From assembly GCA_038206725.1 (NCBI GenBank), contig JBBRAO010000012.1, positions 11,341-75,340 of the forward strand: DNA of 64,000 bases. The letters run 5' to 3'. The stretch is from JBAXXL01 sp038206725 (GTDB lineage: Bacteria; Bacteroidota; Ignavibacteria; Kapaibacteriales; UBA2268). Under the pieces are notes generated by a model. The model was given only the letters and a program-made list of their open reading frames with translations. It ran no database searches and was not told the DNA's origin. Positions 53,562 through 62,096 of this stretch are shown piece by piece. Within the stretch, counting starts at the first letter, position 1. Each line of letters opens with the position of its first letter. Made by a program: the position numbers and the translations under genes.

Positions 53562-54014
53562 GCATAATGAAAACAAAAATCCCGAAGGGATTTAAAATGA
53601 ATAGCCCCGAATGGAATTCGGTGGTAATGAATTAATGCGTCCTGACTCCGAAGGAGTCAAAGGTGCGAAGAAATTTTTATAATCAGGATTTACAGGATGA
53701 TGAAAAAAGAAAGATCCAAAACCACTTTGTCAAAACCGCAAAATACTATCAAAAAAAAACCAAAAAAAAACGATGTTTTGACTTTTATAACGCATTATAT
53801 AACAGGAAGTAACAGTTTATGAAAAAGAATTAATTTAAATAATGCAAAAAAAGTGAAACGTTTTTCCGTTTAATGTGTCTTTATAGTAAGAATAATTGAC
53901 ATTTTTTAATCAGTTTTTCAAGTATATATTAAGTAAAACAAATAAGTAGTTTGACATATAGCATTTATAGTCTCGGAAAATCCAAGACTTTGAACAAATA
54001 TAAGGAACAACCTT
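53562..54014. repeat. Intergenic region between propeller paralogues
   Basis: Opens with the second copy of the 84-bp composite (53579-53661). The remainder is AT-rich with homopolymers and no gene. The leader of the second paralogue ends in ATAAGGAACAACCTT, with AAGGA about 9 bases before the ATG. Confidence 0.6.
53579..53661. repeat. 84-bp composite hairpin element, copy 2
   Basis: Same three GAA-loop hairpins and linkers as 33725-33808, with the middle hairpin slightly decayed (CCCCGAAT / ATTCGGTGG). Confidence 0.85.
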
Positions 54015-55319
54015 ATGAGAACAAAATTCGGATTTCTCATAGCGGCGTTGCTTTTTGCCGCGTTTTCACAGCTACGCGCTGAACTGCCGGCACCGTTGAT
54101 TTCGGTGGATACGGTATTTAAAATTCAAACAAATGGTAGTAAAGGTGCTGTTTTCCTTCCTGACGGAAATTCAGTAATAATGATGTGTCAGGATACACCA
54201 TACTTGATTGATGCCAAAACTTGGCAGGTTATTCGCCAATTTGAGTATAAAGCCGGAGAAGATACTGAAAGTCCTGTAGTATCTAAAGATGGTAAATATC
54301 TTTTCGCAAGAACCAATACAGGTTTAGCAGTTTGGGATATTGGAACAGGAAAAATTATCAAATATCTCCGGAATTGTGTTGATTATTGTTTGTCCCCCGA
54401 TGGAACAAAACTATATCAAACAATAATTAATGATAAAAACAATACAGGTGTTATTCGAGTTTATGATATGAATACACTTACAGAAATTGACGTATTCTGC
54501 GGTCACGATTTTTGGGGCGGGGAAGAAATCGCCATTTCGCCTGACGGACAAACACTTGCCGTTTGTGTATCGCACGACCCTATAGGCTACGAAGGTGACA
54601 ATATAAACCGTTCGGTTATATTGATTGACCTAAAGAATAAATACGGGTTTACAAGAATTGAGAGTATGACACCTTGGATTACAGATATGCAATTCTCGCC
54701 GGATGGTAAAAATCTTACCTATAAGCATACAGAGACTAAAAGATATATTGCAATCTATGATTTAGCAAATCAAAAAATGAATTATATTTACGATAGTGAT
54801 ATGATAAAATTTCTAAATGCTTTTTTTGATTTCAAGCATTGTGGATTAGGAAGAGGTTATTTTGTGAATGAAAATACAATTGAATTTAATTTTGGTAGTT
54901 ATGATGAACCTGTTAGTTATGAGATAATTTGGGATATCACATTAAATAAGGTAAAAAACCTAATCAAATATGGAGCCAAAACCATAGATATTAAAAATAA
55001 TAAGATCTTATTATGCGACCCATTTGGCAATTTAGCACAACTTGATTTAGGTTCTATTTCAGTGAAAGATGAAGTAATTAAAAATGAAAGCTATTTACAA
55101 TTCTCGCATAATCAATTAACATTTTACTCCGATAAAGTCTTTATTGGAACATCCCAGGTTTATGACACAACCGGAAAGCTAATTTCTGAACTTGGACAGC
55201 AACAATTTGTAATTGGAAATAATACAATCAGGGTTAACCAAACTCTACCGAACGGAGTTTACTTATTAACAATAAAGAATGATAATGAGTTAATCAGTTA
55301 CAAATTCATTGTGGAGTAA
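54015..55319 (+). CDS. Secreted beta-propeller protein with C-terminal sorting-type domain (paralogue 2)
   Basis: 434-aa exported protein with a signal peptide (MRTKFGFLIAALLFAAFSQLRA). It has the same LSPDGT/ISPDGQTLAV/FSPDGK propeller repeats as the upstream gene. The C-terminal CTD-like segment is nearly the same (VYDTTGKLISELGQQQFVIG ... GVYLLTIKND ... YKFIVE). The two genes differ most in the propeller body, which suggests duplication followed by diversification of the exposed part. It is followed three bases later by a small exported-protein gene. Confidence 0.78.
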   Translation: MRTKFGFLIAALLFAAFSQLRAELPAPLISVDTVFKIQTNGSKGAVFLPDGNSVIMMCQDTPYLIDAKTWQVIRQFEYKAGEDTESPVVSKDGKYLFARTNTGLAVWDIGTGKIIKYLRNCVDYCLSPDGTKLYQTIINDKNNTGVIRVYDMNTLTEIDVFCGHDFWGGEEIAISPDGQTLAVCVSHDPIGYEGDNINRSVILIDLKNKYGFTRIESMTPWITDMQFSPDGKNLTYKHTETKRYIAIYDLANQKMNYIYDSDMIKFLNAFFDFKHCGLGRGYFVNENTIEFNFGSYDEPVSYEIIWDITLNKVKNLIKYGAKTIDIKNNKILLCDPFGNLAQLDLGSISVKDEVIKNESYLQFSHNQLTFYSDKVFIGTSQVYDTTGKLISELGQQQFVIGNNTIRVNQTLPNGVYLLTIKNDNELISYKFIVE

Positions 55320-55325
55320 ATTTTG

Positions 55326-55667
55326 ATGAAAAATCATTTTATTATAGGAATGCTTTTAATATTAAGCAGTTGTTCCTTGTATGCACAGTCAAGAGAGCCA
55401 GCTCAAAAGCCTTTGCGTTATTTACCCAATCAACAACTCAGCTATTTTAGCAGTAGTGATAGCAACTTTAAAAGACCCAAAAGCGTAATCATAGGATTTC
55501 ATTGGTGCAATGACGCATCAATAGCAAAGGCGATTTTTGCAAACCAAAACAATGTATTCGATAGGCAATTGTTTAATAACAACAAAGCTAGTTTGAATCA
55601 AGCTCAAAACAACGCAAATTTGATTGTGCAAAATGATATGTTTTTAAACAGCCTCGGATTAATTTAA
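55326..55667 (+). CDS. Small exported protein, possibly truncated
   Basis: 113-aa protein from the ATG at 55326 (a TTG at 55323 is also in frame). The signal reads KNHFIIGMLLILSSCSLYAQ, either a lipobox LSSC or a signal peptidase I site after YAQ. The body is Asn/Gln-rich (NQNNVFDRQLFNNNKASLNQ) with VIIGFHWCNDASIAKAIF. It is probably co-transcribed with the propeller gene 7 bases before it. It ends abruptly without a domain I know and may be the start of a longer, truncated gene. Confidence 0.5.
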   Translation: MKNHFIIGMLLILSSCSLYAQSREPAQKPLRYLPNQQLSYFSSSDSNFKRPKSVIIGFHWCNDASIAKAIFANQNNVFDRQLFNNNKASLNQAQNNANLIVQNDMFLNSLGLI

Positions 55668-55677
55668 CACTTTAATT

Positions 55678-56964
55678 CTATATAGCAAATTGGAATCTGC
55701 CCAAAACTGTATTTTTATAAGAATCAACGTTTGGACCCACAACGTAAGGTCTTCTTATATATTCAACTGTAAATTTAACCTTCTGACCATACCAATACCA
55801 ATTTATACCACCCGAATGAACAATTATTTTATCGTTCAAAGCTTCAAAATTTTTGTAAGTCATAGTATAAAAAGGTTGGATTTTGCTTTCAACATTGATA
55901 ATGGTTTTCGGAATGACGTACCCGATTTGGAATAAAACCGCATCACCGGTACCGTATTGAGGTTCTTTAATACCACCACCCCAAATATCCATAGTGCCGA
56001 AACTTTGCATATAATTTGGTCCGAAATCACTCCATAAATATCCGGCATAACACATAAAAGCCGATTCGTTCGGCAAAGGCAAATCTAAATAAGCATCTGC
56101 GGCAAGGTGCAATTTGTCGTGGTATGTTGTGTCACCTGTTAATGAATAACTAACTGTTGTTTGAGGATAGAAATTACCGCCAACACCAATGTTAAATACT
56201 TTTTTCGCTCCTAACCAGGAGTGTGTTTTGAAGCATACTTCGGGAACTTCGTGATCGAAAAATTGTAGTTCGAACCTGCCGGAATAAGCCATATCGTAAG
56301 TTGGTAAATCGTAAGCAACGCCCGGTGTTGGAACAGCAGGACGGTTGTCGGCGATAAACGGCTTTATATACGCCACTCTATAATCGAACATACCGATTTG
56401 TCCGTTTGCGAATATACTCAAATGTCGGGCGGCGTTGTCGTTCGTTATAGTCATTGGCGCGGTAATATTAGGTACATCGGCACCCAATGTCTGCGATGAA
56501 TAACAACTGTAGTAACGTGAACCCCCTGAATACATATTTAAACCCATACCCAAATTAAACATTTTGGGTATAACTTTGTAACTTCCCCAAACGTCGTAGA
56601 AATAAAATGTAGGCTTAGCCGGAGAAGACGGTCCTATTGTACTGGTAGCCGGTTGTCCGGTCATACAGAACATTGAGAAAAAATTAAATCTGTCAATGTC
56701 GGCAGAAATCGGGAAATAGTTTCTATTCAAAGCAATGTCGAAATCTCTTTTCATCACTTCGCCTTTGGCGTCTTTAATTCCATCGTTCAATTCGTTGTAA
56801 CGGACAAACTGTTGTGTGGCAAATCCGAAGGTTATAAAGTTTTTACCATCTTCGGTCAAATTGTATCGGATACCTTTTTTTACAGCATCGGAGATGATAC
56901 TTGATTGCGTAGGTATAACAGAAACAAAGCACATAAATGCAAGAAGTATTAGTATTTTTTTCAT
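55678..56964 (-). CDS. Outer-membrane beta-barrel-like protein
   Basis: 428-aa exported protein with a signal peptide (MKKILILLAFMCFVSVIPTQ). Alternating aromatic strands such as NFITFGFATQQFVRYN, PKMFNLGMGLNMYSGG, FDYRVAYIKPF, VKFTVEYIRRPYV and a final strand ending GRFQFAI (terminal hydrophobic/aromatic pattern) indicate a porin-like barrel. No substrate can be named. It converges with the small exported gene (10-base gap) and has a minus-strand -7 box upstream. Confidence 0.7.
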   Translation of the reverse strand: MKKILILLAFMCFVSVIPTQSSIISDAVKKGIRYNLTEDGKNFITFGFATQQFVRYNELNDGIKDAKGEVMKRDFDIALNRNYFPISADIDRFNFFSMFCMTGQPATSTIGPSSPAKPTFYFYDVWGSYKVIPKMFNLGMGLNMYSGGSRYYSCYSSQTLGADVPNITAPMTITNDNAARHLSIFANGQIGMFDYRVAYIKPFIADNRPAVPTPGVAYDLPTYDMAYSGRFELQFFDHEVPEVCFKTHSWLGAKKVFNIGVGGNFYPQTTVSYSLTGDTTYHDKLHLAADAYLDLPLPNESAFMCYAGYLWSDFGPNYMQSFGTMDIWGGGIKEPQYGTGDAVLFQIGYVIPKTIINVESKIQPFYTMTYKNFEALNDKIIVHSGGINWYWYGQKVKFTVEYIRRPYVVGPNVDSYKNTVLGRFQFAI

Positions 56965-57007
56965 ATTTCTAAATCATTCCTTTATAAATTTTACTAAAAT
57001 AATTAAG

Positions 57008-57015
57008 CAAAAATA
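57008..57015 (-). promoter_or_regulatory. Candidate -7 box for the outer-membrane protein gene
   Basis: TATTTTTG on the minus strand, 43 bases before the 56964 start. Confidence 0.4.
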
Positions 57016-57155
57016 ATAATAATCTATTACATAACAGTAAAACCACAAGATAATTGCAAAATAATATTTTGGCTATTAAACCATAATTTATTAATTTAGA
57101 ACCGGAAATTTAATTATCAAAGGCGTAATATGGGTAATATCAAACTCTTTATCGC

Positions 57156-57222
57156 GTACCTACGGCACTTCTTATTTGCCCCATAATCAATTTTCTACCG
57201 ATATTAAATCCCTGACGGGATT
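57156..57222 (+). repeat. 67-bp dispersed element, copy 3
   Basis: GTACCTACGGCACTT at the left end and TTTTCTACCGATATTAAATC plus CCTGACGGGATT at the right. Same ends and length as the minus-strand copy at 12382-12448, with a different middle. Confidence 0.85.
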
Positions 57223-57403
57223 ATCTCAGATTTGGATAATTTCTTTGCGAGTTCTTCTTTGCCTATCCCCGAATTGAAGATGGATCCTTCACTTCGTTCA
57301 GGATGACGCAATCCTTTAATCCAATAAATCCTTTTAATCTTGGGTCAGACAAAGGAGAAGATGGATTCCCAATCGAGTTGGGAATGACGAATTTTGAATG
57401 GGT

Positions 57404-57480
57404 GGGCATCTCGACTTCGCTCGATGACCGGCTCCATTCTTCTTGATTGCTGGGGCATCTCGACTTCGCTCGATGACCGG
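57404..57480. repeat. Two direct 28-bp modules
   Basis: GGGCATCTCGACTTCGCTCG followed by ATGACCGG at 57404-57431 and again at 57453-57480, 21 bases apart. The inverse module is at 12341-12365, and a related sequence is tandemly amplified at 13678-13878. Confidence 0.9.
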
Positions 57481-57493
57481 TTTCGGTTTAAAA

Positions 57494-57529
57494 AAACTCG
57501 TTACCAAGCAGGTGCTTGGTAACGAGTTT
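57494..57529. repeat. CGTTACCAAGC palindrome, longest copy
   Basis: 16-bp perfect arms AAACTCGTTACCAAGC and reverse complement around AGGT. Lies downstream of purL and could also act as a terminator. Confidence 0.9.
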
Positions 57530-57560
57530 ATTAAACTAATAAAAATTTTTTATAAAAAAC

Positions 57561-57571
57561 TGCCGAAGGCA
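57561..57571 (-). terminator. Short terminator after purL
   Basis: On the minus strand TGCC-TTC-GGCA followed by GTTTTTTATAAAAA, immediately after the purL stop codon. The stem is short. Confidence 0.5.
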
Positions 57572-57572
57572 T

Positions 57573-59810
57573 TTATCTGTTGTTCATTATATCGGGAATA
57601 GCATTTTCATACGCTTCTCTTATTGCGTCAACTGTGGTTTCCAGATAGTTTGAAATAATGAATTTATGCTCAATAACCGTACCTAATTGGCTGAAATTCA
57701 GGTAGGTTTCTTTACAAAGTTCTTCTAATTGGAAAGCACTGTCGGGTGAAACAGTAACGAGTACCCGCGAGTTGGATTCGCCGAAAAGTTTACCTGCGGT
57801 TAGGTCTTCTTCCACATACACTTCGCAACCTAAATCATCGGACATAATTGATTTTTCGGCAAGGCATATAGCTATACCGCCTTCGCTTACGTCGTGGGCT
57901 GAATTAATTAATTCATCGTGTATGGCGGAAAGAATCACTTTGTGCAAGCGTTGTTCTTCAAGAATATCAATTTCAGGAGCCGGACCGGTTACACTTTCAG
58001 TAAATTGTTTTAAATACTCGGAACCGCCCAATTCTTCTCTATCGCTTCCGATTAAATAAATCAAATCGCCTTCGTTTTTGAATTCGGCACTCATTGTAAA
58101 GTTCAAATCATCAATTATACCCAACATACCGATAACCGGCGTAGGAAAAATAGCAAAGTTTTGCGATTCGTTATGGAATGAAACGTTACCGCCGGTAACG
58201 GGTGTATTCAGCGCACGGCAGGCATCGCCCATTCCGCGGATAGCTTCTTTGAACTGCCAATAAACTTCTTTGTCGTAAGGATTACCAAAGTTCAAGCAAT
58301 TGGTTATAGCCACCGGTACCGCACCGGTACAAACAACGTTTCTTGCGGCTTCGCATACAGCGGCAACAGTTCCGCGGTAAGGATCCAAATAAACAAATCT
58401 GCTGTTGCAATCGGTTGTTAAAGCTATAGCTTTGCCGGGGATTTCTTTAATCCTAATTACAGCCGCATCGCCTTTGATATTGACTGTGTTGGTGCGTACT
58501 TGCGAATCATATTGCTCATAAATCCAACGCTTTGAAGCAATAACCGGTGATTTCAACACACTCCAGAAATCAGCTTCCCAAGGTATTGACAATTCAACAG
58601 CATTCACATCGTAAGCACGAGTTGTTTTCAAATATTCAGGCTCTTTTGTTTCGCGGTCATAAACAGGAGCACTTCCACCTAAAACCAAAGTTTCGGCAAT
58701 TAGTTCGGCAACTTTTTCGCCATTATATTTCAGATGTATTAAACCATCGTCAGTTACAATGCCTATTTGGGCAAAATCCACATCCCATTTATCGCATATT
58801 TTTCTCGCTATTTCTACTTTGTCAGATCTTATGACAGCTAACATACGTTCTTGAGACTCGGATAGCATAATCTCGTAAGCGGTCATATTAGGTTCGCGAA
58901 GAGGTACTTTATTCAAATCAATATCCATTCCCAATTCTGTTTTAGCACTCATTTCGGAGGTTGAGCAAGAAATACCCGCCGCACCCATATCTTGAATACC
59001 GGCTATAACGCCTGCTTCGATTAACTCAATCGTAGCTTCCAATAATAGCTTTTCTGAAAATGGGTCACCAACCTGAACAGTTGGGCGCATATTTTCGGTT
59101 TGTTCATCGAATTCGCGAGAAGCCAGTAGCGATGCACCGTGAATACCGTCACGACCTGTGCGCGATCCGAGAATCATAACAGGATTGCCAACACCTTCAG
59201 CACCGGCTGAAGCGGTTTTGTTAACGTCCACAATACCAACAGCCATAGCGTTTACCAGCGGATTATCTTGATAGCAATCATCAAAATAAATTTCGCCGCC
59301 TACAGTAGGCACACCAAAGCAGTTTCCATAATGCGAAATTCCTTTGACTACGCCACCGAGTAGAAACTTGGTCTTGTCGTTATTGAGTTCGCCGAACCGC
59401 AAGGAATTTAGTGCGGCTATCGGGCGGGCACCCATTGTGAAAATATCTCTCAAAATTCCACCAACACCTGTGGCGGCACCTTCGAAAGGTTCAATTGCCG
59501 ATGGGTGATTATGGCTTTCGATTTTGAAAGCTATCGCATAACCATCGCCAATATCAACTAATCCGGCGTTCTCTTCACCGGCTTCAACAAGCAATCTACC
59601 ACCCGAACGTGGTAATGTTTTTAATTGCTTAATGGAGTTTTTATAAGAGCAATGTTCGCTCCACATAACGCCATAAACACCAAGCTCGGTATAAGTAGGT
59701 GTTCTGCCTAATATGCCAACTATTGCATTGTATTCTTCTTCGGTAAGACCCACAGCTAAACCTGTCTCGAGTGTTACCTTAACTTCGGAGTATAGATTAT
59801 TATTACTCAT
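57573..59810 (-). CDS. purL: Phosphoribosylformylglycinamidine synthase, large subunit
   Basis: Converts FGAR to FGAM with ATP and ammonia in purine synthesis. At 745 aa it is the short PurL that works with separate PurS and PurQ, not the ~1300-aa fused type. It shows GRTPTYTELGVYGVMWSEHC (~32-51), ESHNHPSAIEPFEGAATGVG (~96-115), the IQDMGAAGI loop and GGNVSFHNE in the second half. It is transcribed alone on the minus strand with a TAATTTTG box 34 bases upstream. purN is 55 kb away in the window, so purine genes are scattered. Confidence 0.96.
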   Translation of the reverse strand: MSNNNLYSEVKVTLETGLAVGLTEEEYNAIVGILGRTPTYTELGVYGVMWSEHCSYKNSIKQLKTLPRSGGRLLVEAGEENAGLVDIGDGYAIAFKIESHNHPSAIEPFEGAATGVGGILRDIFTMGARPIAALNSLRFGELNNDKTKFLLGGVVKGISHYGNCFGVPTVGGEIYFDDCYQDNPLVNAMAVGIVDVNKTASAGAEGVGNPVMILGSRTGRDGIHGASLLASREFDEQTENMRPTVQVGDPFSEKLLLEATIELIEAGVIAGIQDMGAAGISCSTSEMSAKTELGMDIDLNKVPLREPNMTAYEIMLSESQERMLAVIRSDKVEIARKICDKWDVDFAQIGIVTDDGLIHLKYNGEKVAELIAETLVLGGSAPVYDRETKEPEYLKTTRAYDVNAVELSIPWEADFWSVLKSPVIASKRWIYEQYDSQVRTNTVNIKGDAAVIRIKEIPGKAIALTTDCNSRFVYLDPYRGTVAAVCEAARNVVCTGAVPVAITNCLNFGNPYDKEVYWQFKEAIRGMGDACRALNTPVTGGNVSFHNESQNFAIFPTPVIGMLGIIDDLNFTMSAEFKNEGDLIYLIGSDREELGGSEYLKQFTESVTGPAPEIDILEEQRLHKVILSAIHDELINSAHDVSEGGIAICLAEKSIMSDDLGCEVYVEEDLTAGKLFGESNSRVLVTVSPDSAFQLEELCKETYLNFSQLGTVIEHKFIISNYLETTVDAIREAYENAIPDIMNNR

Positions 59811-59843
59811 ATCTCATATAGATAAATGGATAAAGCACGACTT

Positions 59844-59851
59844 CAAAATTA
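59844..59851 (-). promoter_or_regulatory. Candidate purL -7 box
   Basis: TAATTTTG on the minus strand 33 bases before the purL ATG. The -33 position at 19 bases reads TTTT (3/4). Confidence 0.45.
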
Positions 59852-59932
59852 ATACTTTTTTAAGTAAATAAAAAATTGTTATTGTTATCACTAGTTATTT
59901 TTATTGAGCTTTTGAATTTTGTATAAATGTAA

Positions 59933-60898
59933 TTACTTTTTATAATGTTCTATTGTAAGTGTTAGTTTTTCTGTAAAATCGGATAGAGCCGACCAGCCGG
60001 TAAGGGCGTTTAATTTTGCCGCGGATATGGCATAACGTCTGTCGTGCCCAAGGCGGTCTTCGACGTAATGAATAAGTGTATAAGGTTTGTTTAAAATATC
60101 AAGAATTTGTTTAATTAAATCTATGTTTTTTATTTCGTTTTCCGCGCCAATATTATATACATTTCCGATTATGCCTTGATTGATAATTTCATTAACAGCT
60201 TTGGCATTATCTTCTACATAAATCCAATCTCGGATGTTTTGTCCATCGCCATAAACCGGCAATGGTTCATCGTTGAGGGCTTTGCTGATAATTAATGGAA
60301 TTAGTTTTTCGGGAAATTGGTTGGGTCCATAATTATTGGAGCAACGAGTAATTATTACCGGTAGTCCATAAGTTTGATAAAACGACATCGCCAGCATATC
60401 CGCCGCCGCTTTTGACGCGGAATACGGACTGCTCGGATTAATAGGCGAGTTTTCTGTGAAGCGCTCTTTTAGTTTGTCTTCAGGAAGTGAGCCATAAACT
60501 TCGTCTGTTGATATTTGAATGAATAATTTATCTATCGGAGTATTGCCCCAGGATTTTTGCGCGTTTTGGAGTAAAACCAAAGTTCCCATTATATTTGTTC
60601 GCGCGAATAGGTCGGGCGTTTCGATTGAGCGGTCCACGTGGCTCTCCGCCGCGAAGTTCACAACGATATCCAACCCATTGACAAAAAGTTCGCCAATAGC
60701 ATCGTTATCATTTATGTCCGCTTTCACGAATTTATAGCGATTTGTATATAGCTTTTCAATCCCTGATAAATTATCAAGATTTCCGGCATAAGTCAATTTA
60801 TCAATATTAATAATTTGGCAATCTGTATGCTTAAGCATAAATTTGATAAAATTGCTTCCTATAAATCCGGCTCCACCGGTTACTAATATTTTCTTCAT
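59933..60898 (-). CDS. rfbB: dTDP-glucose 4,6-dehydratase
   Basis: Short-chain dehydrogenase that makes dTDP-4-keto-6-deoxyglucose, the precursor of L-rhamnose and other deoxysugars of surface polysaccharides. The 321-aa protein shows the NAD-binding GGAGFIGSNF (8-17), STDEVYGSL with catalytic Asp/Glu, YSASKAA with catalytic Tyr/Lys, and RCSNNYGPNQFPEKLIP. All are specific for this enzyme. The other rhamnose genes (rfbA, C, D) are not adjacent. It is transcribed alone, with a TATATTTG box 33 bases upstream. Confidence 0.94.
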   Translation of the reverse strand: MKKILVTGGAGFIGSNFIKFMLKHTDCQIINIDKLTYAGNLDNLSGIEKLYTNRYKFVKADINDNDAIGELFVNGLDIVVNFAAESHVDRSIETPDLFARTNIMGTLVLLQNAQKSWGNTPIDKLFIQISTDEVYGSLPEDKLKERFTENSPINPSSPYSASKAAADMLAMSFYQTYGLPVIITRCSNNYGPNQFPEKLIPLIISKALNDEPLPVYGDGQNIRDWIYVEDNAKAVNEIINQGIIGNVYNIGAENEIKNIDLIKQILDILNKPYTLIHYVEDRLGHDRRYAISAAKLNALTGWSALSDFTEKLTLTIEHYKK

Positions 60899-60931
60899 TT
60901 CTTTAATTGAAAATTCATAATATCATATATT

Positions 60932-60939
60932 CAAATATA
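60932..60939 (-). promoter_or_regulatory. Candidate rfbB -7 box
   Basis: TATATTTG on the minus strand, 33 bases before the start. No -33 TTG at 19 bases. Confidence 0.4.
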
Positions 60940-61009
60940 ATAAATATTACATCATTTTGTTTTTTTATTATTCAAAAACCGAATATTTTTTTTCCATTGT
61001 AACTAATGT

Positions 61010-61040
61010 ATTGTTATTTAAAACTCTTTTCATATATTTG
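61010..61040 (+). promoter_or_regulatory. Promoter of sdhC with almost no leader
   Basis: ATTG at 61010-61013, exactly 19 bases, then TATATTTG at 61033-61040. The ATG of sdhC starts at 61046, five bases after the -7 box, so the transcript would begin at or beside the start codon. Confidence 0.6.
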
Positions 61041-61045
61041 AAACT

Positions 61046-61753
61046 ATGAAATTAAGAAAAAAAGCAAATAGTATTTTAAATTCGACCATTTTCAATAAAG
61101 TGATTATGGCTGTAACCGGCTTTATTTTAATAGCTTTTATCGCAGGTCACGCCTTGGGCAATCTTCAATTGTACCTTGGAAAAGCGAGTTATAATGCTTA
61201 TGCGCATTTTTTGCAGAAGGGTATAGGTGAATTAATTTGGGTGATTCGGGTTACTTTGATATTGTCAATAGCTTTGCATATATACACTTCGATTAAATTA
61301 AAGTTTTTGAACTTAGGTGCGAAACCGGATAAATACAAGGTAAAGAACTATATTAAATCTACAATTTATTCTCGGACTATGATATACACAGGCATATTAA
61401 TATTTCTTTTCTTAGTTTACCACTTACTTCATTTTACAATTGGAACCATTATGCCGGAGGCTTATGGGCAATATGAAAACTATGGTGTAATGAATCTGCA
61501 AATCAGGCAGGATGTTTACCAAATGGTTGTGATGGGTTTTTCGAATTTTCGGGTATCGCTATCCTATATTTTAGCGGTCATTTTTTTGGGATTCCACTTG
61601 ACACATTCTTTGCAAAGCGGTTTCCAAACTTTAGGATTTGGAGGGGATAAATTCACCCCTCTGGCGATTTACATCAGCCGAATAACAGCTATCATCATTA
61701 CCGTGATGTTTTTAGCGGCTCCTTTAGGAGTGTTGTTCGGTTTAATAAAATAG
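61046..61753 (+). CDS. sdhC: Succinate dehydrogenase/fumarate reductase cytochrome b subunit
   Basis: 235-aa membrane anchor of complex II, in the five-helix single-subunit (Bacteroidota/Bacillus SdhC) type. Helices lie near 18-38, 63-83, 110-133, 160-190 and 208-232. Candidate haem-ligand His residues occur in AGHALGN (~36), LILSIALHIYTS (~76), VYHLLHF (~125) and GFHLTHS (~188). The flavoprotein and Fe-S genes (sdhA/B) do not follow: the next features are a B12 riboswitch and a secreted protein gene. It is probably transcribed alone from a near-leaderless promoter. Confidence 0.88.
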   Translation: MKLRKKANSILNSTIFNKVIMAVTGFILIAFIAGHALGNLQLYLGKASYNAYAHFLQKGIGELIWVIRVTLILSIALHIYTSIKLKFLNLGAKPDKYKVKNYIKSTIYSRTMIYTGILIFLFLVYHLLHFTIGTIMPEAYGQYENYGVMNLQIRQDVYQMVVMGFSNFRVSLSYILAVIFLGFHLTHSLQSGFQTLGFGGDKFTPLAIYISRITAIIITVMFLAAPLGVLFGLIK

Positions 61754-61784
61754 AAATTTATGTTATTTGATAAATTGATTACTG

Positions 61785-61940
61785 TTTAGGGAAACGTGTG
61801 AAAATCACGTACGGTTGCGCCGCTGTATTGTAGTACCGCACTATTATTGTTAATTTCGATTAACGGTCACTGTCCAAATTTGGATGGGAAGGCTTATAGC
61901 AAGGGTTGATAACAGAGTCAGAATACCGAGCAGTAGTTTA
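61785..61940 (+). ncRNA. Cobalamin (B12) riboswitch
   Basis: The AdoCbl-class aptamer core is recognisable: AGGGAAACGTGTGAAAATCA followed by CGTACGG and GCGCCGCTGTA (P2-P3 region, 61788-61827), CACTGTCC...GGATGGGAAGGC (61868-61893), and a B12-box-like GAGTCAGAATACCGAGCA (61915-61932). Small deviations from the classic box (CCAGGAGACC becomes TCAGAATACC) suggest a divergent member. Aptamer boundaries are approximate. It precedes, on the same strand, the exported protein gene at 62097, and no gene intervenes. It would repress that gene when cobalamin is plentiful. Confidence 0.88.
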
Positions 61941-62096
61941 TTCAATGAAGGGCACAAGGTGTGTCCTGAATCCGCGCTGAACGGATGCTTTGGAGGAACA
62001 ATTCTAAAATCTGCTGCGAGCACTTCTTATTGCTGTCTCTCTACATTTGTTCTCGCTTGTTTGTATTATTAACTTTTTTCAAACAAGGAGTATTTT
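61941..62096 (+). promoter_or_regulatory. Leader between B12 aptamer and gene, with hairpins
   Basis: About 155 bases without a gene. Hairpins GGGCACA/TGTGTCC (61950-61966, one G-U), ATCCG/CGGAT near 61970-61986, and an 8-bp perfect stem CTTGTTTG (62056-62063) with CAAACAAG (62080-62087). The last stem covers the AAG of the ribosome site AAGGAG (62085-62090) and could be the translation-control platform. GGAGG at 61992 has no start codon at usable distance. Confidence 0.5.

Larger units (their letters stand above)
56965..57572. repeat. Intergenic palindrome mosaic
   Basis: Carries the best third copy of the 67-bp element (57156-57222), TTCACTTCGTTCAGGATGAC near 57289-57308 (inverse of the module at 12279-12296), the palindrome ATTCCCAA-TCGAG-TTGGGAAT (57365-57385), two direct copies of a 28-bp module (57404-57431, 57453-57480), and the CGTTACCAAGC palindrome with 16-bp arms (57494-57529). 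No gene. Confidence 0.75.
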
